Shown here in pieces: positions 15,170-29,228 of a stretch of 64,000 nt of DNA. The DNA is from Rhizophagus irregularis (Eukaryota > Glomeromycota > Glomeromycetes > Glomerales > Glomeraceae), in NCBI RefSeq assembly GCF_026210795.1, contig NC_089442.1:62001-126000 (forward strand), written 5' to 3'. The notes beneath the pieces were generated by a model. That model saw only the letters and a list, made by a program, of their open reading frames with translations. It was not told the DNA's origin and searched no databases. The first letter of the stretch is position 1. Every line of letters starts with the position of its first letter. The position numbers were made by a program, and so were the translations under genes.

Positions 15170-17366
15170 TTACACACTTTTTTTTTCAAATATTAACCCT
15201 TCATCACTAGGAAATTTAAAAGATCCATAAATTTTTGGTTTAATCTTTTCACTAGTAGACTTTTTAATATCATAATTTAACAATAAGTAATGTAATGCAA
15301 CTTTAATTTCGTTAACAGCAAAGTGTCTTCCTGGACACGTATGTTTTCCTAAACCAAATGTTAGGAAACTATTGTCGGCACGTGTTGCTGGTGAATTCTT
15401 TTTCAAGTATCGAAACGCGTTAAATTCATCAGCAGTTTGACTTTGCAATTCTTTATCAAAATGAACTTCTCCTAAACGAATATTAACAAGTCGACCTAAT
15501 CATTTTATTAGAATGTATATTATTTCATTGGAATTTTTTTAAGAATAAGAATAAAAATGAGTTACCTTTTGGAACTTGATATCCATTTGAAAATGTAAAA
15601 TAAGAAGAAAGTGTTTTATGTTGCAATGCAACTAAAAAAAAAAACGGGTCATTATAGTCATCATAAAAAATTATCAAAATTAATATGATCTCGAAATATA
15701 ACGAACATAACGCTTACCATTGTTTACATTTACTCTCAGAGTTTCTTTAATAAAACTATCTAATTTCTCCATTCTAGCGATTTGTTCGGTAGAATAATAA
15801 GATTTTTCATTACTTTTATATAACTGCTTTTGTTCTTCTAATATTTCTTTAAGAAATTGTGGATTATTTACCAATTCTATTTTTTTTTAAAAAAAAAAGA
15901 AAGAGATAAAGTTAATTTATGAAATTTATAAAAAATCATTTCAATATATATATATAATATAATATACTGTACCATGTAGACAGAATGTAAGAGAATTAGA
16001 AGTATTATACACAGAAGCAAAGATGGAGATAATCATATTATCAGTTACAACATCAATATCAATAGTATAATCTTTATGTAATAATTCAGTATATCGTTGT
16101 AAAATATCAATCTATAGTAAGGAAATGCTTTAATAATCATTTTCCCCAGCTTTAAAATGGTTAATATAAAAATTTACCGGAGAAACGTAATTATCGCCTG
16201 ATTCTTTCATTTCACGTAACCGTTTTTCAATCACGGGTGTAATCTTTTTTTTAATCAATTCTCTATGCATTTTAAAAGGATTGTTTAAATATTTAAACAC
16301 GATTCTAAATATAAAAAGAAAATGATATTAGATATTAAAATTTGTTAACCGGCCAAATCAACCATATGATTTACTGTATACTTACATCATTACTTGCTGA
16401 TGCAAATAAGGATGAATAAAGTTCAAAACAGGTGGAATAGATAAGAAGGGAATAAAATCTGTTGTAACATTAGCAAACGAATTCACCAATTCTTTATCAT
16501 CAGATAACTCTTCACCGACCATAGTAGCAGCAATCGGTTTTGCAATGATAAATTGAAAGAATTTTAAAGGAGGTTCTAAAACTAATATAATTTGGATTAA
16601 TTGGGTAGTCGAACTATCGAAGGTAACAAAAACTTTACCAAATAAATTGAATAACTAAATTAAATTAGTTCAACTCATTTTACCTTGCCATTTTCAATCA
16701 TTTCATCAATAGATTTAATTAGTTGCCTCTGAACTCGTTCTGTGTATAATTTTATCTGCCCAGATAAATTTATTTGAACCATTCTAGGAAGTGTATCAGT
16801 GAATTCGTTTGGACGATTCAAAAAGTTTTCAAGTGGAAAGTTCTAAAAAAAAAAAATTTTTCTTTTTATTACATTCTTACGAAGACGAAGGGCTCAAATG
16901 TTTTAAAATTTTTTTATAATATTTTATATTTTTATAAAATACCTCTCTGCCAGCTTCATTAAAACAAAAATCATTGTGATTCCTGAAAACTTCAGGAAAA
17001 AGTTCTTTACCAACAAAAGTTTGAACTTTACCAAACAAATATAATGAAAAGATTTCCCCGTATTCTGCATGACATTTTTTGATAAAATTCTCGTTATCTT
17101 TATAATAATCAATTGTGTGACCAATGATTGGATATTTGTAAGGTACGAGAGGAGGTTCTTTCTAAATATTTTATTTATTTATTTAATTTTTAAACAAATA
17201 AATTCACTTTATATATATATACACACAATAATTTTATTATAAATAAGCAGATTTATTGTATTACCAGATTTAAATGTTTTCCCCTACGCAATAAAACAAA
17301 TGAAATCAACATGATTAATGAGATAAAAGCAAGGTGAACATAAGCATCATTTAAAATTAGTCCCAT
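15170..17366 (-). CDS. Cytochrome P450 monooxygenase, nine exons
   Basis: Read on the minus strand with exons 17366-17265, 17161-16943, 16842-16684, 16654-16386, 16304-16178, 16111-15973, 15876-15718, 15631-15566 and 15495-15170. All junctions are GT-AG and the frame stays closed for 521 residues. The N terminus is a membrane anchor (HLAFISLIMLISFVLL), followed by a PPLVPYKYPIIGH hinge. The K-helix ExxR is KETLR and the heme loop is FGLGKHTCPGRHFA with the Cys thiolate ligand. The I-helix lacks the usual AGxxT and reads IFASVYNTSN, so proton delivery may differ from textbook P450s. It is a class II, ER-anchored enzyme by layout. The substrate cannot be read from sequence; sterol or fatty acid hydroxylation are possibilities only. 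Confidence 0.93.
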
Positions 17367-20141
17367 CTTTATAAAAATACTGTTGTTAACAAAAAAAAAG
17401 TGAAAGAAAGAATAGCACTTAAAGTTTATGGTAAAAAACAAGCTTATATTTTTTTGTCTTTCATAATACAATTATGCATACTGATGAGCGTTTAATATTG
17501 TCAATGACCTTTTTTTTTTATACGAGAAATTATTTTGCTCATTAAACGGATGCACACATATCCGTCCCATTTTATAGTATTTGTAAATGATTTTCAAATA
17601 TTAATATCAGATGAATTAAAGAACTTTTAAGGTGTTTACATTATAAATTGTAATTGAATCATTTCACTCTGTCAATGGTCTAATAAATAAAGTCATATTC
17701 TCAATGAATTTGTTAATAAATAAAGAATGTAACAAAGATCTTCAAAAAAAGAATAAAAAATATGATTACGCGTGCTCTTATCATATAATCACATAATCAG
17801 CAATGAATATTGTTCATACCTACAAATACTGTACTTGTAATGTGCTAACTCGACTCGAATATTAAAGTAATTGTATTAAATTTTTGGTATCTAAAAAATT
17901 TTAATATCTAAAAAATTTTATTGTTGGGATTGTCGGGTACTCGGGTTACTGGGTTATTAGAAAAGAAAATAACACGACACGGGTATACCTTAATTAAATT
18001 TTAATATAGCATAATTACATTATATAGTATATACAATTATACTTTATTATACTTTATACTACGCCATCATATATATATGTCACCTTTTACAAAATTTTAA
18101 TATTATTTCAACAAATTTTAAAGAACTCGGAAATATTCGGTAAAGCTTGATATAAAACTTTACCGAATATTTCCGAGTTCTTTAAAATTTGCTAAGTGGA
18201 ATACACGATTTTTGCCTGATACACGATTTATTATAATTATCAAGAATCACGTGATACCGGATAAGAATTTTAGAATTTTAATGAAAAAAAAATTAAAAGC
18301 CGGGTTGCCGGGTCATTTCAAAATTGCTATGTTATGAGAACCAAAAAAATTAAGTTTGCATGGCCTAATGTAGATCAAACAAAATCCTTCTGATGTTTTC
18401 GAAACTTTTAGATATCGTTAAGCGGTAACGAAGAGTAAAGTTGAGATCAAGTGTTGAAATGACAACATAAAAATGTCCATTTTAGCATTACACCGTTATA
18501 ATTTTATTATTAATGCAAAAAATGTATCATCCTTTCGGATAACTACGTATTATTATAATCCGAAAGCAAGAAATTGATGGTAAAGTTGGTGAAACTTTAA
18601 TTTAATTGAAATGCTTACTTGTGAAATAGAGTCTAAATTTGGATCTACTATACTACAAGAAATCAGAATGAAAAACCAAAACTGGGATTGATCAACTAAA
18701 AATAGTTTTGTGTCTGCTTTTTAAACTTAACCGAATCTGCTATTGATAGCTAAATTGACAAACTTGGAACTTATTCAATTAAAAGTAGCTTAACTACAAA
18801 AAAAAATCGGAATATGTTTGGTACGTAGTACGTTAAGGAAAGGCATTTAAGAAAACGCATCGGTATGAGTAACCATGTGCATAACAGATACGACCTAAAA
18901 TAATTTTTCGCGCATAATAGTACACTAATTTAGTACACTGTGATACATGATTCGTAATCGTAACATTTCTTCATTTCTTGTACTTACAAATTTCAATTTT
19001 TAACTATAAAGAATACAGAATCAGCCAATTGTAGATAATTAAAAGAACAAATAAAGCAATTAAAGAACAAGAGATTTATCTGTTGCGTACAGTATAAAGA
19101 TACAACATAGAATTAAAATTTTATCCTCGTCATCCAAATGATCCAATTTAATTCTTATATATATATATATTAAATCTCATTTGATTTTTTTCCTTCGCAA
19201 TTCGTTACCCGTTTCAGCATGGTCTCGAATTTGGGATTTGGGATTTAGGATTTGGGATTTGGGGATTGATTATGTATGTACGACATATAACAAAATTTGA
19301 ATCCGAAACACCTTAACTGTAAAAGTATAATCATATTATTTATTTCCTTATTTATTTAATAAATATAATACGAGACATATAATTTTGTGCTCATTTTATA
19401 TTTTGGCTATTAGTTGTTTACTACATTTGGGTTAAATGGGCAGTCCAGTTTAATTCAAATGATACAGGAAAAATAGGGGTAAAATTAATGATATATTACA
19501 AATAAGGATATTTTATATAAAGAAATTCCAAGTTCCAAAATCCTGACAATTGGTTGCATTTTACATTAATTATAATTAATTACGATATTCGAATAAATTA
19601 TTTATCCTCCATTTTTATTTGCAAACTTTAAATAATTAGTAATCTGATTGGTTACAAATAATTACATGAAATATTGTACACACCAACCCTCGTGATGTCA
19701 TGTAATACGAATCTTTAATTTATAATATTAAATGTATTTTTAAAGCCAAATTAAAAATTAAAAACAGGATTTCGTGGTGTAATCGTATGAATAATCACTT
19801 GTAATCTTTAAAAGTATTATCAGTTATCGCGCGAAAAAAATTACACAAGGAAAAATAATTGAACAAAAAAATTAATTAAGTATTTGAAACAAACCTTTTT
19901 AACAGACTTTGTTTATTATGGTTATAATATTCATATTGTTTATATCAAGACAAAGCTTTATTCAAAATTAATTGGCGTTATACTGTTTATCAAACATGAT
20001 TTGAAACGATCTACAAATAAGAATTATTATTCAAATAAAACAGAGAATCCTGTTAAAAAAAAAATCAACTTTTTTTATAAATAATAAGTTTTTATCTATC
20101 CTTTTAACAAAATTTTTTATCATTTTATAAATTAAAAAATA
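17367..20141. other. Intergenic region between P450 and kinase
   Basis: The starts of the P450 (minus) and the kinase (plus) face away from each other across 2.8 kb. No gene is supported. It contains the hairpin at 18112-18191, GGGTT-type strings at 17930-17960 and 18300-18320 that look like relics of one element, and a short GATTTGG microsatellite near 19225-19265. Confidence 0.45.
18112..18191. repeat. Perfect 34-bp inverted repeat with 12-bp loop
   Basis: The left arm 18112-18145 contains AAGAACTCGGAAATATTCGG; the right arm 18158-18191 is its exact reverse complement. The loop is CTTGATATAAAA. Perfect arms in this AT-rich context imply recent origin or selection. It could be a tiny foldback MITE (no clear TSD seen) or a hairpin RNA precursor. 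Confidence 0.8.
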
Positions 20142-23100
20142 ATGTCGAAAATCGTGATGCAGGCTACCGATTTCGACGATGATATTAATTGGATAGAAAA
20201 AGCGGTTGAAAAAAAATATATCAAATATTATGATCATTCTGAATTTACTCATACAAAACCAATGGACGAGAGTAGTTCAGTTGGAAGCATATTTCGAGCA
20301 AACTGGAAAGATACAGATACTCTTTTGGTGGTGAAAACCCCATCTAAATTGACCGTTAAAGAAATTATAAATGAGGTCAGTAATTATGTTATCAGTAAAT
20401 AATTTACTTCTTTTTTTAAAAAAAAATAATGAAAATTTCATTTTATTTAATTATTTTTATCAACTTTATAACAGCTTAAAATGCAATTAGAAGTTGATTT
20501 TCATGCAAACATTTTACGGTTTTATGGAGTTTCAAAAGTTGACCTTCAGTATTCACTAGTTTTAGAATATGCAGATGGCGGGTCATTATATTCTTACTTA
20601 AAAGAGAATATCAAAAATCTTGAATGGGATGATAAATATCGTTTAGCATTCCAACTTGCAAGTGCTATAGAATGTATTCATAATAAAAACATAATCCATA
20701 GTGATCTGGTAATGTCTATAGTTTTCTAATATTCTTTAATTTATAAAAATAAAATTTACTCATCTTTGATTTTTTTTGTTTTTAGCATGCACAAAATGTA
20801 CTGGTGCATAAAAATACTATTAAACTCGCAGATTTTGGCTTATCTAAAAAATCGAATGAAGTATCAGATAACTCTAATGATGTATTTGGTTTACTACCTT
20901 ATATAGATCCAAAATACTTGAATAATGTTTGTATCAAAGATGGAAGTCGTAAATTCTATTTAGTAAATTTCAAATCAGATATTTATAGTATTGGAGTACT
21001 TTTCTGGCAAATATCGAGTGGAAGTAGACCATTTGAAGATTCACAATATGATGCAAGTTTAGCTTTTCATATAATGGAAGGAAATAGAGAAGAGATTATT
21101 AAAGGCACACCTCTTGAATATAGTAATTTATATACAGGTAAATAATTCATAATTTTACGTGAAAAAAAATAATGATTTAATGTAATAAATTAATGATGTA
21201 ATTTCTTTTTTTTTTAATTAAGCGTGTTGGTCAGATAATCCTGATGAAAGACCACCCATTCAAAAGGTCGTTTTATGTCTTAAATCAATAATTTCTCAGG
21301 AAGTTGATGAAGAAATCAATTCTATTATTTCTACAAAAAATGATGTTGAGAAAGAATCATCAAATGAAGATTTTGATTATATAGATGATTTTGATGATTT
21401 AGTTTTAGGTGATGATGATTGCCAGATTTCTCTGACAGAAGTTGATTCGGATTTGATCGCGAGTGATTCTATACAAGATGATATGATTGAACCTATACAA
21501 GATGATGATTTAATTAAAGAAAGGCTTGATTCAACAGATAACATTCAAACTATTATTGATGAATTAATTGAACTTTCAATTAAAATACAAGATGAAATAG
21601 GGTATAATTCTAAAGAAATGAATCAAATTTTTAATCAATATATCTCTCATATCGACCAACCAAACAAAATTTCTGATTGGCTTATTGAAAATCAAACATC
21701 ATCTCAATATATTTTCTTCTTTGGTTTTCTTTATTATAATGGTATTATTGTAAATAAGAATGATGATGAAGCGTTTGAACTACTTTCAAAAGCATCGGAG
21801 AATAATTATCCTATTGCTCAAATTTTTTTGAGTAAATGTTATCAAAATGGAATAGGAACTGATGTCAATAATGATTTGGCAAATACTTATTTAGAAAAAG
21901 CTGCGGAAAATAATAGTGTATGTGGTCAAGTCCATCTGGGTAAATTATATGAAAATGGTAAAGGGGTTGCCAAAGACTCAAATAAAGCCTTTTATTGGTA
22001 TGAAAAATCGGCAGAAAATGGAAACAAATTTGCTCAATTTAATTTGGGTAGATGTTATCATCATGGTATTGGGGTTATTAAGGATGATATTAAAGCAATT
22101 GAATGGTATGAAAAATCAGCCAATCAAGGATATAATAATGCTTTATATATTTTAGGATCATTATATGAAGGAAAAAAGGATTTAAGCAAAGCATTTGAAT
22201 GGTATCAAAAATCGGCGGAAAATGGAAGCAAATTTGCACAATTTAATTTAGGCAGATATTTTCAAGATGGACTAAGTGTTGACAGAGATTATGAAGAATC
22301 ATTTAAATGGTACGAAAAATCTGCTAAGCAAGGATATAATAATGCAATATATACTTTAGGATTACTACATGAAAAAGGCAGAGGAACTAATAAGGATTCT
22401 AAAAAAGCATTTAAATATTATATGGAAGCAGCAATAAATGGGAATAAGTTTGCACAATTTAATTTAGGAAGGTTTTATCAATATGGTAAAGGCGTTAATC
22501 AAGGAGATGCTTTTGAATCATTTAAATGGTACGAAAAATCTGCTACGCAAGGATATGATGATGCACAATGCAAACTTGGATTTTTATATGAAAGAGGAAA
22601 AGGGACTAAAAAAGATATACAAAAGGCAGTTGAATGGTACGAGAAAGCAGCAGGAAATGGAAATAAATTCGCACAATATAGTTTAGGTAGATATTATCAA
22701 TATACTAAAAAAGATAGTGTTAAGTCATTAGAATGGTATGAAAAATCGGCCAATCAAAATTATAGTAAAGCGCAATGTAACCTTGGATTATTATATGAAA
22801 ATAAGAAAGATTCTGAAAAAGCACTTGAATGGTACAATAAAGCAGCAGAAAATGGAGATAAATTTGCCCAATATAAACTTGGATTTTCATATGAAAAAGG
22901 CGAAAATTTTGATAAAGCATTTGAATGGTATCAAAAATCAGCAAATCCACCAAGAATTGGAGATAAAGTAGCACAATATAATTTAGGCAGACTTTATGAA
23001 AATGGATTAGGCGTTGAAAAAGATGAAGTCAAAGCATTTGAATGGTATGAAAGAGCAGCAGAAAATGGAAATAAATTCGCACAATTTAATTTAGGAAAAT

Positions 23101-25245
23101 ATTATGAAAATGAGGATAACATTAAAAAAGATGATACTGAAGCATTTAGTTGGTATAGAAAAGCAGCTAACCAAAATCATAGTGAAGCACAATATATTTT
23201 AGGATTTTTTTATGAAATTGGTAAAGGAACTAAAAAAGATGAAGTTAAAGCATTTGAATGGTATAAAAAATCAGCAAATCCACCATTTGAACGGTATAAA
23301 AAATCAGCAAATCCACCAAAATTTGGAAATAAAGTAGCACAATATAACTTAGGAAAATTTTATGAAAATGGAATAAGTGTTGATAAAAACTTAAAAGAAG
23401 CACTAAAATGGTATGAAAGATCAGCTAAGCAGGGATATGATAATGCACAAAATAAACTTGGATGGTTTTATGAGAACGGTATTGAAATAGAAGAAAATTT
23501 GAAAGAAGCATTTAATTGGTATAAAAAATCAGCAAAAAATGGAAACGAAGTTGCACAGTATAATTTAGGTAGATTTTACGAAAATGGAATACATGTTGAT
23601 AAAAACTTAAAAGAAGCATTTGAATGGTATAAGAAATCGGCTGAACAAGATCATAATGATGCACAAGAAAAACTTGGTTATTTTTACGAAAATTGCATTG
23701 AAATAAAAATAGATTTGAAAGAAGCAATATATTGGTATCAAAAAGCAGCAGAAAATGGAAGCATAATCGCACAGTATAACTTAGGAAAATTTTATGAAAA
23801 TGGAATAAATGTTGGTAAAGACTTAAAAAAGGCCATCAAATGGTATGAAGAATCAGCTAAGCAGGGACATGATAATGCACAAAATAAACTTGGATGGTTT
23901 TATGAGAACGGTATTGGAAGAAAAGCAAACTTAAAAATAGCATTTGAATATTATAAAAAATCAGCAGAAAATGGAAACGAAGTTGCACAGTATAATTTAG
24001 GTAGATTTTACGAGAATGGAATACATGTTGATAAAAACTTAAAAGAAGCATTTGAATGGTATAAGAAATCGGCTGAACAAGATCATAATGATGCACAAGA
24101 AAAACTTGGTTATTTTTACGAAAATGGCATTGAAATAGAAAGAAATTTGACAGAAGCAATATATTGGTATCAAAAAGCAGCAGAAAATGAAAGTGTAGTT
24201 GCACAATATAATTTAGGTAGATGTTATCAAAATGGGCTAGGAGCCAATAAGGATATAAACAAAGCGATTGAAATGTACGAAAAATCAGCAAAGAAGGGAT
24301 ACGGTGATGCACAATGTATTCTTGGTGATTTATATGAAAATAATACAGATATAGAAAAAGATGTAGATAAAGCATTTTATTGGTATAAGAAAGCAATAAT
24401 AAATGGAAATAAAATTGCACAGTATAATTTAGGTAGATTTTATGAAAATGGAATAAGTGTTGATAAAAACTTAAATAAAGCATTCGAATGGTATCAAAAA
24501 GCAGCAGAAAATGGAAGTGAGATTGCAAAATATAATTTAGGTAGATGTTATCAAAATGGCATAGGAATTAATAAAGATATAAAAAAGGCAATCGAATGGT
24601 ATGAAAAATCAGCTAAGCAAGGGTATGGGGAAGCACAGTGTTTTCTTGGAATTTTGTATGAAAAAGGCGAAGAAATTGAAGTAGATTTAGAAATTGCATT
24701 TTATTGGTATCAAAAAGCGGCAAAAAGTGGATACACACCCGCAGAATATTATTTGGGTAAATGTTATCAAGACGGAATTGGTATTGATAAAGATGAAGCT
24801 AAAGCGGTTGACCATTATAAATTATACGAAGATGCTGCTAAATTGGGAAATATAAATGCAAAAGAACGTTTAGCACAAGATGATATACAAAAGTCTGTTG
24901 ATTTACACAAAGTTGTTGATAAAGGAGATGTAAAAGATACACAAAAAGAAAATACCAATAAAAAGACGACCGCTAAAAAAGGAACTAATACAAAAGAAGC
25001 TCAGAAAAATCCACCACAAAAAACGACGACCAAATCAATTGCTGCTAAAGGAGGAAAGAATGATGCAGATGCACAAAAAAATTTAGCACAAGATGATAAT
25101 AAAATCGAAAAAAATGCGGTAATTGCTAATGGTCAAGATACTAAGGTAAGACTTTTTTTTTGTTTTTTTGTCTGATTAATGATTAACATTCTAACCAATT
25201 TTTATAATCTAGAGTAAGAAACTGAAGAAGAAACCTACTGGTTAA
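20142..25245 (+). CDS. Protein kinase fused to a long Sel1-repeat array
   Basis: Five exons (20142-20375, 20475-20708, 20786-21137, 21223-25145, 25213-25245) encode 1591 residues with closed frames. Residues 30-390 or so are a TKL-like kinase: VVK lysine, catalytic loop HSDLHAQN (split by intron 2), DFG in KLADFGLSK, and YIDPKYL where APE is usual. The Arg of HRD is Ser, so this is a non-RD kinase, but the catalytic Asp, Asn and DFG are kept. An acidic linker leads into roughly 28 Sel1-like repeats of about 36 residues (AQYNLGRFYENG...KAFEWYKKSA), then a Lys/Gln/Thr-rich tail. Sel1 repeats are protein-docking solenoids. Kinase-Sel1 fusions seem to be greatly expanded in Glomeromycotina; roles in signalling are inferred. 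The partner is unknown. Confidence 0.92.
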
Positions 25246-26028
25246 CCGAAATTATAATATTTGTTTATAAAGTAACTATAATTAACAATAGCATTCTGTA
25301 TTAATATTATTAGTATTCAATAAAATTATATTTATTATCTTTATTTGTATATTTAAAAAAAAATAAATACAATTTTATACAGTAAATGAATAAATGCTAA
25401 AAAGCAGTATTATGTATAATATATATATATGAAAATTATCATTTTAGGCGTAAACTTATATTAAATTTATACCTTATGTTAATTTACACCTTGTACATGT
25501 AGGTTTACGCAAACCTGATATATAAATTTAAAAGACGATGATCAATTCAGCGTTAAGAAAATAATAAATTTGAGTAATTGCGATAGTCAATATACTACCA
25601 CTAAAGTTATTTTTTGATTAATGGTTAAATTCTAACCAATTTTATAATCTAGAACAAACAGAAGAATTTCCGTATTATTGATGTAAAAATAGCGTACGAC
25701 TGTTAAAATGCATAATAAATTATTATTATGGAAAAATATTTTGAATTATAATAGCCTTTTTTCGAACATCTATTTTAGGGTTCTTTAGTAATGCTGCTAC
25801 TAAAATCGAAATTGTAACATTATTTCATATTTACAAGGAAGATGCTTTTGGTACTTTTCATCACTTTGTTTATCGGAAGAAAACCATTCAACTTTGATGA
25901 AATATATTATGTCTAAAAAAGGGAATTTCATTTACACGTAAATCTTTCTTTTTTAGTATATCGATATCCTTTTTGGGGCCTTTTTTTCCTTTCGAATTTT
26001 TTTTTTATTTAAAAAAAAGCGTTTAATA
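25246..26028. other. Spacer with a decayed copy of the upstream gene's last exon
   Basis: Near 25617-25670 the sequence ATTAATGGTTAAATTCTAAC...TATAATCTAGAACAAACAGAAGAA repeats the last intron end and last exon of the kinase-Sel1 gene (25175-25232) in diverged form. This suggests a short tandem duplication after divergence of the 3' end. Otherwise AT-rich and without a gene. Confidence 0.45.
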
Positions 26029-26314
26029 ATGTCCGATAACACACAACAAACTATTGAATATTATAAATCTGAACTTATTAAAAAAGATGAAATTATCAAA
26101 AAATTATCCGAAGAAGTTGATAAAGACCAATTAAAAGAATTAAAGATTCAATATCAAGAACTAAGTGATATTGTTTATAATTTAAAAACTGAGAATGAAA
26201 AACTAAAAATAGAAAATGAGAAACTCTTAGAAGACTTAAAGAAGAAAGAAATTAAAGTGGAAGAGAACGAGGAGAAAAAAGAAGTTACCGACGGCAGGAA
26301 GTTAGTTTTTCTTC

Positions 26315-26373
<59 letters not shown>

Positions 26374-27406
26374 TGTTGATGTAATTCTGTTTGAATCATT
26401 TGTTTATATTATTTTATTTTGCATTATTAATGGTAACAGTAACCAGCAAGATTCTTTATTATCACAAGAATCTAAACAAGAAAAAGTAGGAACAGCAGAA
26501 ACAGCAGAAATTGTGGCTGTTACACCAGCCTCTGAAGCGACTGAACCAGTAATCCCTGAAGGAATCAAGACAGGAAACCTTCAAAAACAATCTCAATTGC
26601 TTAAGACATTTGATCGACGTTATTTTGTGCTCACTAAAGATACATTGTACTATTATAAATCTAGTAATGATCCATCAAATGAAAAATCTATTGATATTTC
26701 ATCCGATTGTAACGTCAAAATAGTAGAAGGGACAACATTCGATCTTGAAGCTAAGTCAAGAACATACACATTAATTGCTGATTCGGTAGAAGAACGTGAT
26801 TCATGGATCAAAGAGCTTAAGGAGTGTAATGTTAACGTTATACCTTCTGGAAAGGAGAAATCAACATTTAATAAGAAAAATGAAGAATCAACGAAACTTG
26901 AAATACTTAAGAGTGAGAATGAAAGTGATATTAATATTCAACAAAAACCCGTATTCCCCGAAGGAGTTAAGACAGGAAACCTTCATAAACAATCTCAATT
27001 GCTTAAAACGTTTAACCAACGTTATTTTGTGCTCACTAAAGATAAATTGTATTATTACAGATCTAGTAATGATCCATCAACTCAAAAGTCAATTGATCTT
27101 TCATCCAATTGTAAAATCAAAATAGGTGAAAGTGCAAAATTTGACCTTGAAACCAAGTCAAGAACATATAAATTAATTGCTGATTCGGAAGAAGATCGTG
27201 ATTCATGGATCAAAGAGCTTAAAAAGTGCAACATTATTGTTATATCTCTCGAAAAAGAGAAATCAATATCAATTAATAATATTGAAGAATCCGCAAAACT
27301 TGAAGCACCCAAGAGTGAAAATGAAAATGAAAATGATATTGATATTCAACAATCCGTTGACAATACTGTTGATAAAGCCACTGATGTCGTTGAAGTTTCA
27401 GAATAG
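26029..27406 (+). CDS. Coiled-coil protein with two tandem PH domains
   Basis: Two exons (26029-26300 and 26440-27406) give 412 residues. Residues 1-90 are charged heptad-like coiled coil (KLKIENEKLLEDLKKKEIK). Two PH domains of about 95 residues follow, starting EGIKTGNLQKQSQLLKTFDR and EGVKTGNLHKQSQLLKTFNQ; each ends with the typical C-terminal helix containing Trp (ERDSWIKELKECN and DRDSWIKELKKCN). The two domains are close duplicates. PH domains bind phosphoinositides or proteins, so a membrane-recruited adaptor is likely, but no catalytic domain is present. The intron (GTTAGT donor, ACAG acceptor) contains an uninterrupted run of 50 T at 26321-26370. Confidence 0.85.
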
Positions 27407-29228
27407 ACAGAATTTATAGGAGAATAGAGGAAATCGTTGTTGAAATGACATCCACTACAATAATAATTGTCATTATAAAGTCAAAGGTAAAAAAATTTGT
27501 TGTAGAATTCCTTTATGATGATTATTTTTATTAATTAACGTATTGGTTGAATAGGTTCTACTTATTATACATTGTTTATTAAATTAAACGAAGTGAATGA
27601 AGAAATCAATCCTATAATATATATGAAGATTCATATATATTAGGACTTTGGATGAATATTTAGATTAGAATTGTTATATTATTTAATTCAATAATAACAT
27701 TAATATAATTTTAATTACACTGTTAAAATTAAATGAATCAATAGTCAATGTATAACTTTAATCAAGCGTTGAATAAACAATCAAATAAAATGTATTTATA
27801 CAATTATAAATTCAGCTGTTATTAAGATTTCCCAGCGTGACCACTAATAATTTAACCGTTAAAGGGTGCCCTGATATGAGGCTAAAAGCACTTCCTACTT
27901 TGATAAGAATAATTATGGATTTCTCTTCGTAATTTACATATTATGGTACTATATAATATCTGTCTCTTTTGAGAGACTATCTAATTTAATTTTATAAAAC
28001 ATTGTTATTAATAAATTCTAAAAATGCTAATTTGAGATATCCCCTACTTAGAATATTATTCATGGCAAACTTAAAGTCCTATTTTGTAGGATCACCAAAA
28101 TTAAAAATTCTATTAGCCATAAAAAAAATATCGGGAGAAAATAAGTTTATTACATGATTGATTAATATTCATTACTAATAAAATATTATTTGAATGATAA
28201 TATTACTTATTACATAAAATATTGATCATAATGTATAAGATTAAACCTAATGTCAAGATCCACAATAATAACGACCCCCCTATTTATCAAAAGATGGAAG
28301 CTTCAAAAAAAGTTGTATGCTTTATGCTAGATGAAGAGAAAAGATGTTATATCGCAACAGATATTTAAGGTTGCAAACTTGATAATCACTAAAAAATAAG
28401 TTAGTCACCTGATTTACAAAAAGGGCAGTTAAAATTCTTAAACGTTTACAATAGAAATTACGAGTTACTATTTGGTAGTATCGCTAATAATTCTTGTACA
28501 AGTTCAAAAATAATTAAATGAAATTACTCAAATAAATCTGGATCGGAACGCGTTTATTATTTATTCTTACTAATTATAAGTTTTTATTCTAATTGTATTG
28601 GTAAAACCTTCAGGTTTCCTAAATTCTTCCTCATTTCATTTCAAAATGTAAAATACGGATTAATGTAGAAGATTTAATCAAATTGTGCGTTGTGGTGCAG
28701 TAATTTTAATTTAAATAATAAATGAATGAAACGAAATAGATTTCATTTTGAATATGATTTTCAAGATTTCCTCCGAATTTCTACACGTGATAGCCACAAT
28801 GTCATAATCTCAAAGCCCAGAATTTTGTAAATCATGACTTCTTGTGGCGTATCGTAATTAATTTATAATTTATAATAAATTCGCGAATGTTAATCCTGGC
28901 AACATGTTATTGGTTATAATTAGCTTCTTGAAAAGATTCCGAGCAATGATTCCAATATCATATCTTGTACAGTTTCAACAAGGATATCACCAGAAAGAAT
29001 CCTGTTACTTTCATACTATCACCACAGTATCACCATAAAAATTTATTTAAGGCAATTATTTGTAATACCAAGAAAAAAAGCCTTTATCTCTAAAAATCAT
29101 TAAATTTATTCAATACACGTATTTTTTTTTTAAAAAAAAAATACCAGTGTCGAAATCTTTCTTTTTAATATAATTAATATATATTCAATAAATTAGTTGG
29201 TCGTTATTAACGAAATTTTATAATAAAT
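27407..29228. other. Intergenic region, no gene seen
   Basis: AT-rich without an open frame that looks coding on either strand. A GACCCCCC string near 28272 and a clustered set of short ATTAAT repeats are the only visible features. It separates the repeat-protein region from the compact housekeeping island that begins at 29229. Confidence 0.45.

Noticed and set aside
23857-24528. 223-codon minus-strand frame opposite the Sel1 array
   Set aside because: Antisense shadow of a regular 108-nt repeat; composition (Phe/His/Leu) is that of a complement frame.
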